A stretch of 64,000 nt of DNA from Cladophialophora immunda (lineage: Eukaryota; Ascomycota; Eurotiomycetes; Chaetothyriales; Herpotrichiellaceae): the NCBI RefSeq assembly GCF_000835495.1, contig NW_015622541.1:4960001-5024000 (forward strand), given 5' to 3'. The notes beneath the pieces were generated by a model. That model was given only the letters and a program-made list of their open reading frames with translations, did not search any database and was not told the origin of the DNA. Within the stretch, counting starts at the first letter, position 1. Each line of letters opens with the position of its first letter. The position numbers and the translations under genes are program-made. Positions 22,719-33,823 of the stretch are shown here, in pieces.

Positions 22719-24036
22719 ATGAGCGCCACACTTACCGGAATCACGGAGCGGGTGTTCGCTTACCGGGCGCCTGATCCTCAACTTGAAGTCTTTGAGCCTC
22801 CCAAAGATCGCGCTTTTTTCGCAGACCCTGAGAAGAAGGCTCTGTTGGCCGCAGCCAAGCAGGTTCGACATTTGACTCCGTACATTGGTACCGAGTTGAT
22901 CGGGGTACAACTCAGTCAACTCAATGAAGCACAAAAGGATGAGCTTGCCTTGCTGGTGGCCGAGGTTGATGATCCCATGTCATTGAGAAAACGCTGAAGG
23001 GCTAATAACGGCGCAGAGAGGCGTAGTGTTCTTCCGGAACCAGGATATCACGCTGGAACAACAGCACGAACTGACAAAGCATTATGGAATTGTAAGTAGG
23101 CTCCTGATAGTGGCCTCTGGCATCTGGCTCGGTGTTTCTGATACTCGCGCCCTCTAGCAAGACCGAGATCCAAATCAGCAGGATCCCCGTCACGTTACCA
23201 TCATCGGCCGCGACAAGTAAGTGGCCGAAGACGCCTGTTTCCGAACAACAAGACTCATGGTTGACAGCGACATCCGAGCGTATGGCGATTTTGCAGGCGA
23301 ATACCATGCGGACCATTCTCATGAGGCCAACCCACCGGCATATACCATGTTACGAATGGTCAAAACTCCCGAGTTTGGTGGCGACACCATCTTCACCAGC
23401 CAGACGGCATTGTTTGATAAACTGAGCCCGTCATTTCAGAAGCTCTTCGAGAGCCTTCATGGAGTTCATAGCTCAGAGGTATGAACTTGTCCTCGGCCTC
23501 AAAGAAGGAAAAGGGCTAATGTTCCAACGACAGCACCAATTCCTGGCATCGGTCAACGCTGGCTATCAGCCATTCCGTGCACCGCAGAGACGCGAGCACC
23601 CCTTGGTAAGAGAACCACTCCGACCTATTGGTTATCATCGTGTGGCTGATACCACAGACAGGTCCGCACGCACCCAGTGACCAATCTAAAGTCGCTCTTT
23701 TATAATCCGATGTTCGTGGTCCACATTGCTGAGCTCAAGGGTCAAGAAGCCATCCATACACTCAATTTCCTACGCGAGCATCTTCATGCGGCCGACGACC
23801 TCACCGTCAGGTGGAAATGGGAGCCAGGCAGTGTCGCGTTCTGGGACAACCGAGTCGTTGCTCACAGGGCTTTGCCTGGAGGTTATGATACGTCGCTCAG
23901 AGAAGGCAAGCGAACAGCCATCTTCGGCGAAGCACCATTCTTTGATCCTTCAAGCGAAACCCTGAGCGAACGCCTCAAGAAAGGAAAGGATGAACAGGTC
24001 GGGGATGAAACAGTGAAGCTTCATTTTAGTAACTAG
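22719..24036 (+). CDS. TauD/TfdA-family Fe(II)/2-oxoglutarate dioxygenase, 345 aa
   Basis: Six exons (22719-22964, 23017-23091, 23158-23216, 23268-23478, 23534-23605, 23662-24036) give 345 residues. The enzyme family hydroxylates taurine, other alkylsulfonates or aryloxyacetates at the carbon next to the heteroatom, releasing sulfite or a phenol while turning 2-oxoglutarate into succinate. Iron ligands are visible: H-x-D in E-Y-H-A-D-H-S-H (about residues 138-142) and the distal His in R-V-V-A-H-R-A-L-P-G-G (about 288). The 2-oxoglutarate-binding Arg is probably in G-K-R-T-A-I-F-G-E. R-G-V-V-F-F-R-N-Q-D near residue 83 is also typical. The third intron could end at 23252 or 23267; the latter gives a 51-bp intron like its neighbours and is preferred. 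Substrate is not established. Confidence 0.9.
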
Positions 24037-24189
24037 ACCCTGTGCTCAGCCCAGTAAAGCATGTCCTGCCTCCTGACTGGCACGTTGGATCTTTTTAGCT
24101 AGATAGCTTTCAACGAGACATTCGTTTCTCCCTTCCTCATCAACTTAAGGGCATTCCTCGTGTATTCATGCTTATCCTTCCTCAATCGT

Positions 24190-24555
24190 TCAGGAATAGT
24201 TGGATGTCTTGTACAGCAACTTTTCCTTATTGTCCTGCTTCACCCATATCGCAGCCTTCGTGTCCTTGTCGGCCGCCCCAACCTTCAACACGAATTTAGT
24301 GACCTCGAAACTGATGCCGCCCATCAATTGATTGGTTGCCCAGACGGGAGCCCCTGCAAAGGTCTTGGTGCCTGACCCATCGTCGAGGGCAGCACCAAAG
24401 GTGTACCCGTTGATGGTGGAAAGATACGCTCTTCCCACGTCGCGTTCATCTTCCCAGATGTAGTTGAACACGCAGTTGATCTTCTCGGGGGTAGAAGTGA
24501 CTGGTGATTTTTCTGTGCGAGTGAGGGTGACGGTCACTGCTCTTGGAGAGCCCAT
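24190..24555 (-). CDS. Small hypothetical protein, 121 aa
   Basis: A single exon. The start at 24555 (M-G-S-P-R-A-V) is preferred over an in-frame ATG at 24591, which adds only 12 poorly structured residues. The protein alternates short polar and hydrophobic strands (V-T-V-T-L-T-R-T, G-Y-T-F-G-A-A-L, G-I-S-F-E-V-T-K-F-V-L-K-V) and has one Trp-rich turn. This looks like a small beta-sandwich, without signal peptide or cysteine pairs. I do not recognise a family. It converges with the dioxygenase gene, which ends about 150 bp away. It may be a lineage-specific gene; a chance ORF is possible but less likely given its regular strand pattern. Confidence 0.45.
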   Translation of the reverse strand: MGSPRAVTVTLTRTEKSPVTSTPEKINCVFNYIWEDERDVGRAYLSTINGYTFGAALDDGSGTKTFAGAPVWATNQLMGGISFEVTKFVLKVGAADKDTKAAIWVKQDNKEKLLYKTSNYS

Positions 24556-25417
24556 GTTGGAATTAAGAGCTGTTGAGATGAGTGGTGGCACAAGTTTGTG
24601 ATTGCAATGAAGTGATGGACGCGGGTTGTTTTCGAGCTTGATGGGCCGGCTAGGACATCGAGCGTACCACCGATACTTGTACCTTTGTCAAAAACCCTGA
24701 ACTGTCCAGGTAAAGGCCTGATGCGTTGCATTCGTTTCTATACTTTTGAGGCGCATGTAGCTGAACCTGCGGGGTTACGTAAATCGGTGTAGGGTTTGGT
24801 GAGTCAATGCAGCGTGAAATGGTCTGACACGAAACATTGACGTTCTCCTCGTGCAGGAGCTGAACTTCCAACATTTACATGTAGTCGTTCACATGTCTAC
24901 GGGGCACAACCGTGCTCAAGGCTGGCTGAGAGACTGCCGCTACTGTGCCTGTGTGATAGGTTCCCCGCAGGAGCACAATCTAGGCCACATTCTGAAGCCA
25001 GTGGAAAAGTGTTGGGCCGGGGGAGGTAGTCGTTTCAATTCTGCGGTGGACTTCTCTTCAGTGACGCTGAATCCCATGATTTATCATCCTTAGCTGCAGG
25101 GTCTTCGCGGGGCTGAGGTCTAGACTCGCCGTCTGAAACTCACAACGGGTTTGTAACTCAAAGGGTGGATTTGAGAGACATCGATCTGCCCTTCAGTCAG
25201 AGTTTGGAGTCTTATGTTCCTGCCTGACATGTGTCTGGCTTGAATCAAGCACTTCATCGCGAAGATGATGCTTTTGACGTCATCGCGTTTCCTTCACTCA
25301 ACTCTACCGAGAGCGCGGCTGCTTTCAGTTTTCAACCGCCGAGTCGGCGGAAGAACGACGGCTGTTCATCGGCATCTCCAACATTGACCTGATGTTGGAT
25401 GAAGACACACCACTATC

Positions 25418-25585
25418 ACCGGAAAGATGTGAGAGTGACGTGTCCATCCTCATTTGTTTTGTGAAACATAGACGCGGAAGAACCATTAGTTCACAGCTGA
25501 AAATAGCGTATCGCCTGGCTAGGCCAATATGGAATAGAGAAGGCCTAATGTAAAGCAGTAGGCGCCTACTAGAACGGATATCTAC
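25418..25585 (+). repeat. Decayed, RIP-like partial copy of the ATPase-HET gene linker
   Basis: About 165 bp align with 31187-31340 inside the downstream gene; the best part is 25475-25572 against 31229-31326, at roughly 80 percent identity by eye. Shared blocks include GAAGAACCAT, TCGCCTGGCT and AGAAGGCCT. Most differences are C-to-T or G-to-A in this copy (for example CATCAG to CATTAG, CTGGG to CTAGG, CTGATG to CTAATG), as repeat-induced point mutation leaves. There is an in-frame stop, so it is not coding. Confidence 0.7.
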
Positions 25586-26341
25586 AGAGTATATAACCAG
25601 CTTACTGGCACGTGTCCACCACGGGCGTATTCCACGGGAAAGTGTATCGAAGGCAGCCCTATGCGGTGGGCGAGGCTGCTTGCTCCGAATCGGGACAGGA
25701 ATGATGCCGCCCTATGCCCATCCTCCACCCACAGCCTTGTGGGCCGCAGCCTTTGGCATCCTTCGCTCGCAAGGCGCCGTGCTCAGCCTCATCTGCAAAG
25801 GATAGTCGCCTGGCGGCGCTGGTTCGAAGAATTTACAGTGGCTGCCAAAGGGCTCAGTACTACTACACTCAGTACTGGGATTTTGTTTCCAGAAAACCTT
25901 GAAGTCGACGGTGTTGGTGCTTGAAGTCCGACTATTGGCAACGGGACGTCTCGCTTAGCCTCGCTAGCTTTAGCCCCGCGTCAAATGTCGACGGCCCTTT
26001 GGCTCAAAGTTCCAACAAAAGTTCCTAGATCTCTGTCGTCCAGGCAGAATTTCAGGACCTTTTAGTCCCTATCAAGCTGTCACAATGATAGTACTGCAGG
26101 AATTTTAGCGCCACTCGTACCCCCCCTGGATTTCGAAATGAACTTGACAGTCCGATTGCGGCAGCGCCTTGTTGGCTGCTGTTCGAGGCCATCTGCAAGA
26201 AAGACCTTGCTGTCCCTGTTATCTACACCGCCAGTCAGACCTTGTTGAATGCCGTTCTCGATCCAACCAGAACTTATACTGAAAATGATTGTGCCGTCCC
26301 TCAGAAACTTCCTTGTGTTTGTTGTATCTACAAGTGAGCCG

Positions 26342-26404
26342 ATGAACGTATGCTCTCAATGAGCAAGAAAGAACCGTTACAACGACGCGCTCACTACCAA
26401 CATC
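26342..26404 (+). other. Two upstream ATGs in the leader of the ATPase-HET gene
   Basis: An ATG at 26342 opens a six-codon frame that stops at once. A second at 26350 opens a frame that runs past the main start at 26405 in another reading frame. If the leader is transcribed from upstream of these, scanning ribosomes would meet both before the main start. That is a plausible way to keep a potentially toxic protein low. Confidence 0.45.
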
Positions 26405-29400
26405 ATGGACTCAGAAACAGATGCGAGACATCTGATAGAGTCCATTCGGGACGAGTGTGGGTTGGACAGTTCAAACCCAACTCATGTAGCCCAATTAAAC
26501 ACCCTGATCGAAATGTAAGTAGCAAAAAGCTTTCGTATGATGTGTCATTGCTGATGTCTGCTCTTAGGATCTCGAGTCAGCTCTACGACAATGCAGTGCA
26601 CTTTCTATTGGAACTTCTTCAGAATGCCGATGATAATGTCTACGATTCCTCGGAACCGCAAGTCAAATTCACGTATACACCCGGTTGTTTACGTGTCGAC
26701 TGCAATGAGGTTGGATTCAATGCCGCCAATGTCAAGGCCATCTGTGCAATTGGCGCCAGCACTAAGTCAGGCCAGAACAAAGCAAGCGGCTTTATCGGCG
26801 AGAAAGGCATTGGTTTCAAAAGCGTCTTCAAGGTTGCCGACGTGGTTTGGGTCGCATCAGGTCCTTACAGGTTCAAATTCGACAAGAACGAGAAACTGGG
26901 CATGATTGCTCCGATGTGGGCCGATTTCCCTGTCAATCCCCCTCCCACACACACATCCTTCTATCTCCAGCTCTCAAAGGATTATGATCGAGACGAGCTT
27001 TTGCAGGACTTGAAAGCATTTGACCCGGACCGCTTGCTGTTCCTTCGTCGCATTAAGGTCATTGAGTTGAGTATCCAACAATCAGACGGGCAATCGTGGG
27101 CGACGAGGCTCGTTCGAACTGTGTCGGTTGATGGTGGAAAGCCTACTACCATGATCCGACATGGCCCAGGGCAGTTATCATACTATGTTATGAAGCACAA
27201 AGTCGAGGCTCTTCCTCGCGAAAGCAAGCGGCCAGGGTTTTCCACCAGTGAACTTCAACTTGCGTTTCCAGTCTGGGATTCTTCGAAAGAAGCGACACCG
27301 GGCAAGAAGTCGAGGAACGTATATGCATACCTGCCGATCGGCGATTACGGACTACAGGTATTACCACTCTTTCGTCCTCCCTGTCAGAGGCTGATCAGTC
27401 TGCTAGTTCATCCTACAGGGCGACTTCCTACTCACAGCGAGTCGTCTCCAGATTGACACTTCCTCAACGTGGAACCAGACTCTTAGAGATGCCTTGAGCG
27501 ACGCGTTCCTCCATGCCGTGCAGGTCTTCAACAAAGGGGACGAAAGGTATCTTTGGCCTGGATATCTACCGGACGAGAGAACCGGCACCTTTTTCGTACC
27601 TGCGCAACAACGAATTCGCGATGCACTCGAGTCCAAACCCGTTGTGGAATCCTTCGATCAGTCCATGCACTGTCCGTGTGAACTGGCTCGCGTACCGCGC
27701 AAATTCATTGGCAAAGATGGACTTCCGTTTAGTTTGAACCAGCGAACCGCAGGTCGATATTTGTCTCCGCGATATTCAGAATGGGCGATAGCTGCTCTTC
27801 ATATCATCGGCGTCTCGACTCTGTCGGACGAGCAGTTTCTGAACGATCTGAGTGATATGATGACGGCGGACCCAGGATCATTCCACAGTCGCCCACATGA
27901 TTGGCATGCTAGCCTTGCAGATGCATTGGTGCCATTCACAATCGCCAAGAAGCACATGAATATTTTACGAAACATGCCCTTGGTTCCTCTTACAGATGGC
28001 TCGTGGGTTTCAGCAAAGACCGGCCCAGTTTTCTTCATTGCCGACCTTCAGCACGACGATTTCCCCGTTGGGGACAAGTTTTCCATCGTCCATCCTCAAG
28101 TGGCAGCAAATGTCAATAGGCACAAACTTCTAAGCAACCTTGGCATCAAGTCGGTTGAAAGGACTCAGCTGTGCAAGTGTATTTGCGAAGCTCATTGCTC
28201 ACCAACCTTCGAACCTGAAAAGTGGTCGACTAGCCAGTTGGCAGCGCAGGTCAACCTTCTTTTCCGGTCGGCCTATAGACCGCCAGAAGATATTGACCTA
28301 TGGTTCGCGACGCTGGACAACAAACGATGTAAGGGTACTCAGCTGTACTTCCAAGGCCACTACGACAGAAACTCGTACGCCGCTCGGATATTTCACCAGC
28401 TGAAGAAAAAGTTCCCAACATTGCATCCTAATTACGTAGCCTCTGGACCCGACGAAAAGTCATGGCACTCCTTTCTCGCCGATAGCCTTCATCTCTCAGC
28501 TGTTCCACGCCTTGTCTGTATGTCCAAGCCGGGCTCCAAATCCTTCAGGCTTTCGGACGAGTTTAGGTATATTTTCCAGACATGCAACCACTCCGATGTG
28601 CTGGGGCTTCTGAATGAGCATTGGCATACATATTCAGCATGGCTGGAGCCGGACAGTGCTCAGATGAGCGCCTCTGCAACAATCCTCCTGAAAGAAATTT
28701 CCGCAGTTATTGTGCAAACTACCACTGGCCCGACAAGGCTTCGAGACTCTGTCCTTCCAGAGCTTGATCAACGGCTGCAGAGCGATCAAATACCCAGTCT
28801 TAAGCTTGACAGGCCGGTTAACGACTTGCAAAAGCAACGCCTGAGCCGTCTCGGTATTGCTGTGCGCACGAATGCGCGGTACTATCTCTCCTGCCTAAAA
28901 TCGATGAGCAGTCAAAATCGTCCAGATGTTGACACACTCTCCTACCTTTACGAACAAATACAAGATCGTTATGACGGGGACGAGGAATATATCGGGTAAG
29001 ATACGTGGTTTGGTTGTGTCTGATATCCGCTAACAATTTCAGCGATGCCTTCAAAACCGAGGACCTCGTCTACGTATCCTCCAAAAGTCGCAAGTCCGAT
29101 CAGGCCGTCGGCTGGCTTACCATCACAGAGTGTGAGAGACGCAATATCGACTTGAGAACTGAATACCCACGGAGCCAGCAGCTTTTCAAATTTCTTTCGG
29201 TCGATGGAACGGATGCGGTCGAAAGACTCATCACGAAGGCGACAAACATTGACCAAACACACAGTCTGGAGCAGATTGCCCAGATCTTTGTCGAGATCAA
29301 CAGCGCACTGGCAAATCTGACTCAGAAGAGAATTGCGGACTTGATGAAAAAGCTGCAACAACGCTCAGTGTTTCCCATCGTCAGCAAGGACGGCGCCGGC

Positions 29401-32400
29401 AGCACAGAATCATACGACGAGTTGCAACCTGTGGAGGCCAGGTGGCTCATTGCCGACCGTCCATTCTTGAGAGACAGTTTCGCTGGCAAGGTCTCGCTAT
29501 TGGCCTTTTCCCCAAAGCAGATTCATTCGCTGGAAAGATTTCTAGCGGCCCTGAAGCTAGATTCCAGAAAGCTCTCTGGCCTCTCCAAGGGGAAGGGGAC
29601 CCCCCAAGGCCTGCTCAAGTTATCCGAAAGCCATACAAAGCTCTTGCGTTCCCGGGCGAGCTTCCTCTGCGAGTCAGTTCTTTGTATCGTCATATCTGGA
29701 TGAGAATACCTATACTAATAGAGTTGGCGCAGGTTGCTTCCAGAATCGACCAAAGACCGCTCGAAAATGATCCGAGAGATCAAAGGTCTCTCTGTCTATC
29801 AAGCCAGTGAAATCAGACAGACATGCACTGCCAAATACCGCAATGAGGTATACTCTGGAAATCCGACCAAGGGCGAAATCGCCCTCGGGTCGCGGAACAA
29901 CTGCATGCAGCTGTATCTCACCCGGGAGGCCTTGCGCTTCAAAACGCTTCCTCTAGAAGTCGCACGATACATCGCGGACCATTTTGGCATGAACGAGTCC
30001 TTTCATCTGAGCCTTTTACAGGCAGTAATAAGCGAAATAGACATCCGACGGCTCCAAAATACCTTTGAACAGGAGGGGTTTTTCGTGGAAGTTGACTCTG
30101 ATGGTATGCTGAATCACAACCCACTCTCCATTTGAAAGACAATATAGCTGATTCTCGCATGAAGCTGCAATGGGCTCCCTGGCTGAGGACGACACCGGCG
30201 ACCAAGAAGAAGATAAATATATGAGCCTGTCTGGTGATGTCTTCAGAATGCCGTCGCCTTTCGACTTCCCAAGGGAGGACATCGACGACAATGAATCATT
30301 TACACGGTTTGGCACTAAAAGCAAGCGTGGTGCCAGGAATACTCGAGGTAAGACGCCGAGCGGGGCGAGCAGAACAGACAAACGGATACCACGAATCACA
30401 TTCACACGGATCAATGAGGAGGACTCTGTTCTGAAGCACAGCATGGTCTCCAGCGATGAGCAGCCTCCGCATCGCGATCTTCAGTATCTGGGCGAATGCA
30501 TGGTAAGGAGAAGTTCCACTGCCAGACCTGCCATTGCGCCGCTGATCGAGGGTCAATCGTAGGTATCGAGGCTTTTACAGGTGTCACTTGGGCAGGCGTA
30601 CAACCCTACCCAAGGCTGGACCAGCCCGCTCAAAGCACGGTCGGGGCTCAAATGCCTCGGAAGATATGCGGGACATTCTTCGTTCACGTTCAGAGATCGA
30701 AATGGTTCCGGGGCTGTGACGAGTTTTCTAGCGGCGAATGGCCACCCGGATGCGGCACGGTGGAAGCATATGTATCCCAACTACCACCTCGAGATCGTGG
30801 TCTCTGCCGGGGATGCAAACGGCCTTTTTCAATGGAGCTCAGACAAGCTCGAGAAGGTATGGACATCGGGAGTTGATTTTCTCAGTCCGCATTATCACGC
30901 TGGTCTTAGAAGCTGATGTACTTTCTAGGCGAAACAGTGCCATTTGCCGGACCGGTCTGGCCCGGGTCAGAAGATCAGCGATGTTCTCGTCCTCATTCAG
31001 ATCAGCAATGTCTTCACTGACCCGAAGTTTCACCTCATTGTTGACCCCTGGCAGCTTGTCAAATCACGGCAGTTTGAATTCAAAGGCGATCATGTGCTGG
31101 AAGCCTCTATTCCCGCCCGGGCGGTTCGGCCAATGCATACTGCCGCTAGGTCCCAACCCGCAGGCCATCAAAAGAATGCGGATCCAGAAAGACGTGATGA
31201 TCGAACGCAAGCATTTGAACGAAGGGCCCGGAAGAACCATCAGTTCACTGCTCAAAATGGTGTGTCGCCTGGCTGGGCCAACGTTGAATGGAGAAGGCCT
31301 GATGTGAACCAGCAGGCGCCCGTCGAACCATCTTCTCAGCCAAATGGGAGACCGACTGAGGCTCAACGTGGGACAGCTAACAAGCCTGCTAGAATGCCTC
31401 TGCCGGCCATGACAAATGGCCAGCAAATGCCCCCACCACAGCCTTGGGGGAAACGGTCTTCAAACACCACGACCTCAACCCAAACACCAACAAACCAAAC
31501 ATCGGAAGCAGTGCCACCGGATAATGGCGTCGTCACCAATGCGACAGCCATGGCAACACTCAATCATGGATTCCAGCGCGGAGCTCATGGCGAAGTGCCA
31601 GCTATCTCTGCACTCACATTATTTCTAGGGCACACAACAATCGGGTATAAATACCATCAACTGCCTGAGGATCACATAAGACTATTCATGCTCTTTCCAG
31701 GGAAGCATGGTGCTCCGCTCAAGGGGTGCATCTACAGTGTGCCATTCCATGATGCAGGTATATACCGGACTTTGTCGTATGTCTGGGGTGACAAAGAACA
31801 ACAGATGCACGTACTAGTGACCCCAGAAGGCTCGATCCAGATCACCGAAGCATTGAAGATCGCTTTGGAAAAGTTGCGCCTGCCGAAGACCGTGGCAATT
31901 CTCTGGATAGACGCTCTCTGCATCAACCAAGCCGACCCGGAGGAGAAGGCGGAACAGATATTTCTCTTGCCAGAGATTTTCCAGAATGCAGCATCCACGT
32001 TGGCTTTCATCGGCGCCGATGGCGACGGCGACGGCGCCATCGAGATGTTGCTGCAAGTGCGTGCAAAGGATGTTGTCAAGGGCAATCCAAAGGCGGGCTG
32101 GCCAGAGGGCATTCCACCGGTCGACGTCTCATGGAAAACCCGTCGAACGCCACCGCTAGATGCAGCGATATGGGCTGAAGTCAGGGCGTTGTTCAGCAGG
32201 TCTTGGTTTCGACGAGTGTGGATCGTGCAGGAAATGGTGATCGCGCCCACGGTCAAGGTGATATGTGGGAAATGGATGATCGAATGGCATGATCTATTTG
32301 CCGCCATTGAGATTGTGGAACAAGAGCACGAAGCTCTGAGTCTCGATCTTCGGCCATGGACACCCTTCCTCACCCTGGGCAAGCATCGAGAATGGGAAGC

Positions 32401-33331
32401 GAGGGGCAAGCGGTGGCCGTTGTGTCTTCTTCTCGAAAACTACCGCCACGTAGCTTCCACCCTCACGCGAGATCGATTTTTTGCCCTGGTGGGTATGGCC
32501 GAGGACGGGGACCGTGATGAGTTCCAACCTGACTACAAAGCCCAATTTGAAGCGGTAGCCCTCAAAGTCGCCGAAGGTATCCTGGCTCAAGGCCAGGGCA
32601 TTAAACTGCTCCATCGGGCAGGGCTCACTGCTCAGTCTACTCGATTTCCATCGTGGCTGCCCGATTGGACTGTCTCCCGGCCTGGGAGTCTTGCCGATTC
32701 CCTAGATCGAGGCCTCGAATTCGACGCTTGCGCAGGCCTCAACGGGACGATAACACACCATCGGCGGTCTGACGAGATTTCGGTTCTGGGCTGCGTCGTG
32801 GACGAGATATCGGAGACCACTTCCTCGGCAAATGAGCCTCACACTCGCAAAGCGTATTTCGGGGAGATCGACAAGATGGTCGATTCGCTCCGAAAAAGAG
32901 TCTCCAAAGGCGAGTTTGGCGAATGGAGCTGGAAGACGCCGGTCGCAGGGGCGGAATTCCCCAGCCACAACACCAGCGTGGCGAGAGACTGTGAGCTTCG
33001 TGACTCCTACAAGGCTTTCCGACAGTTGCACAAGAAACCTAAGCCCGAGTCAGTCGAGCAGAGCTCAGCCTATGTCTCTCTACTGGGTGACAAAGTCCTT
33101 GGATGGCGCTTTGCACTGACTAAAGAGGGACGCTGTGCCACAATACCGCATGAAGGCCGTGTCGGTGATCAAGTTTGCATCCTGCGAGGTGGTGTGGTGC
33201 CTTTTTTAATCAGGAGAAGCGAAGGAGAAGGTTGTTACAATCTGGTTGGCGAATGCTATGTAACGGGGATAATGCAGGGCGAGCTTCGTGACTCTTTCAA
33301 AGAGCTTAGCGACACCATTCGGATACGGTAG
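26405..33331 (+). CDS. Giant sacsin/NO VEIN-type ATPase - DUF3883 - HET domain fusion, 2,164 aa
   Basis: Eight exons (26405-26514, 26568-27357, 27419-28995, 29043-29672, 29733-30103, 30165-30502, 30581-30856, 30929-33331) join in phase to 2,164 residues. Residues about 40-130 form an HSP90/GHKL ATP site: E-L-L-Q-N-A-D-D-N (55-59 is Q-N-A-D-D) and G-F-I-G-E-K-G-I-G-F-K-S near 111-122. F-L-L-T-A-S-R near 303 is typical of NO VEIN/sacsin proteins. Residues about 1273-1405 are DUF3883, with Y-H-L-E-I-V and a closing D-P-W-Q-L-V. A Pro/Gln/Thr linker leads to a HET domain at about 1640-1790 (Y-R-T-L-S-Y-V-W-G-D, W-I-D-A-L-C-I-N-Q, R-S-W-F-R-R-V-W). The end of DUF3883 and all of HET lie in one uninterrupted 2.4-kb exon. 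HET domains trigger cell death on allorecognition; an ATPase sensor with a death effector is inferred. The 5' splice at 29673 (GTCAGT) is the weakest. Confidence 0.85.
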
Positions 33332-33823
33332 GCTTGTATTAGCCTGATGGTTTGAGGATTGTATACTGCACGACGTTGCGGGTGAGTTGGGCGTGAGGCT
33401 TTGTTGTAATAAAAGCGGCAGGGTCAGCATGTGTCGCACGTGACTCAGAACCAACAACTGTCCCACGTGGCCTGTGATGAGACTTTACCTGCCAAGGCCA
33501 GATTCGTTCTGTGCTGCCTTGAATTTGGCGCATCTTGAGAAACTTCTTGTTCCACGCAGCATCCTGCAGATAACCACTCCTGCCGCCTGTTGTCGATCTC
33601 AGTTCTTTCTAGCGAGCGCTTGGGCACTCGCCTCTTGAGTACAAGATCCACTGATACTGAATTCAGCTCCCTAGTTGAGCGCTTCAGAACACTGCACATT
33701 GCAAGGGTTTGCCTGCGCACGCCCTGCTTCGGATTCCGACTCTGACCACATCCAAGTGAACTACTACTCCATCCTGCGTCAATCAGATCATTTTTTCAAG
33801 CATTCCGCCAACTCCTCCTCAAA
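33332..33823. promoter_or_regulatory. Upstream region of the splicing-factor gene
   Basis: About 490 bp between the HET fusion stop and the splicing factor start, with pyrimidine-rich sequence close to the ATG. No other gene is seen. Confidence 0.35.

Larger units (their letters stand above)
24556..26404. other. 1.8-kb gene-poor region with a decayed repeat, upstream of the ATPase-HET gene
   Basis: No intact gene. The stretch carries a mutated partial copy of the ATPase-HET gene linker (25418-25585, listed separately) and several short frames without family features. The last few hundred bases are the 5' flank of the ATPase-HET gene and include two upstream ATGs, at 26342 and 26350. Confidence 0.4.

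Noticed and set aside
26350..26404. Use of the ATG at 26350 as the start of the ATPase-HET protein
   Set aside because: It would need the first intron to be retained and would replace the plausible N-terminal helix with unrelated sequence. The spliced form from 26405 fits the family better.
29005..29042. Alternative start of a separate gene at 29005 within the ATPase-HET locus
   Set aside because: The 47-bp intron 28996-29042 with a CTAAC branch joins the frames cleanly, and the protein continues the same family.
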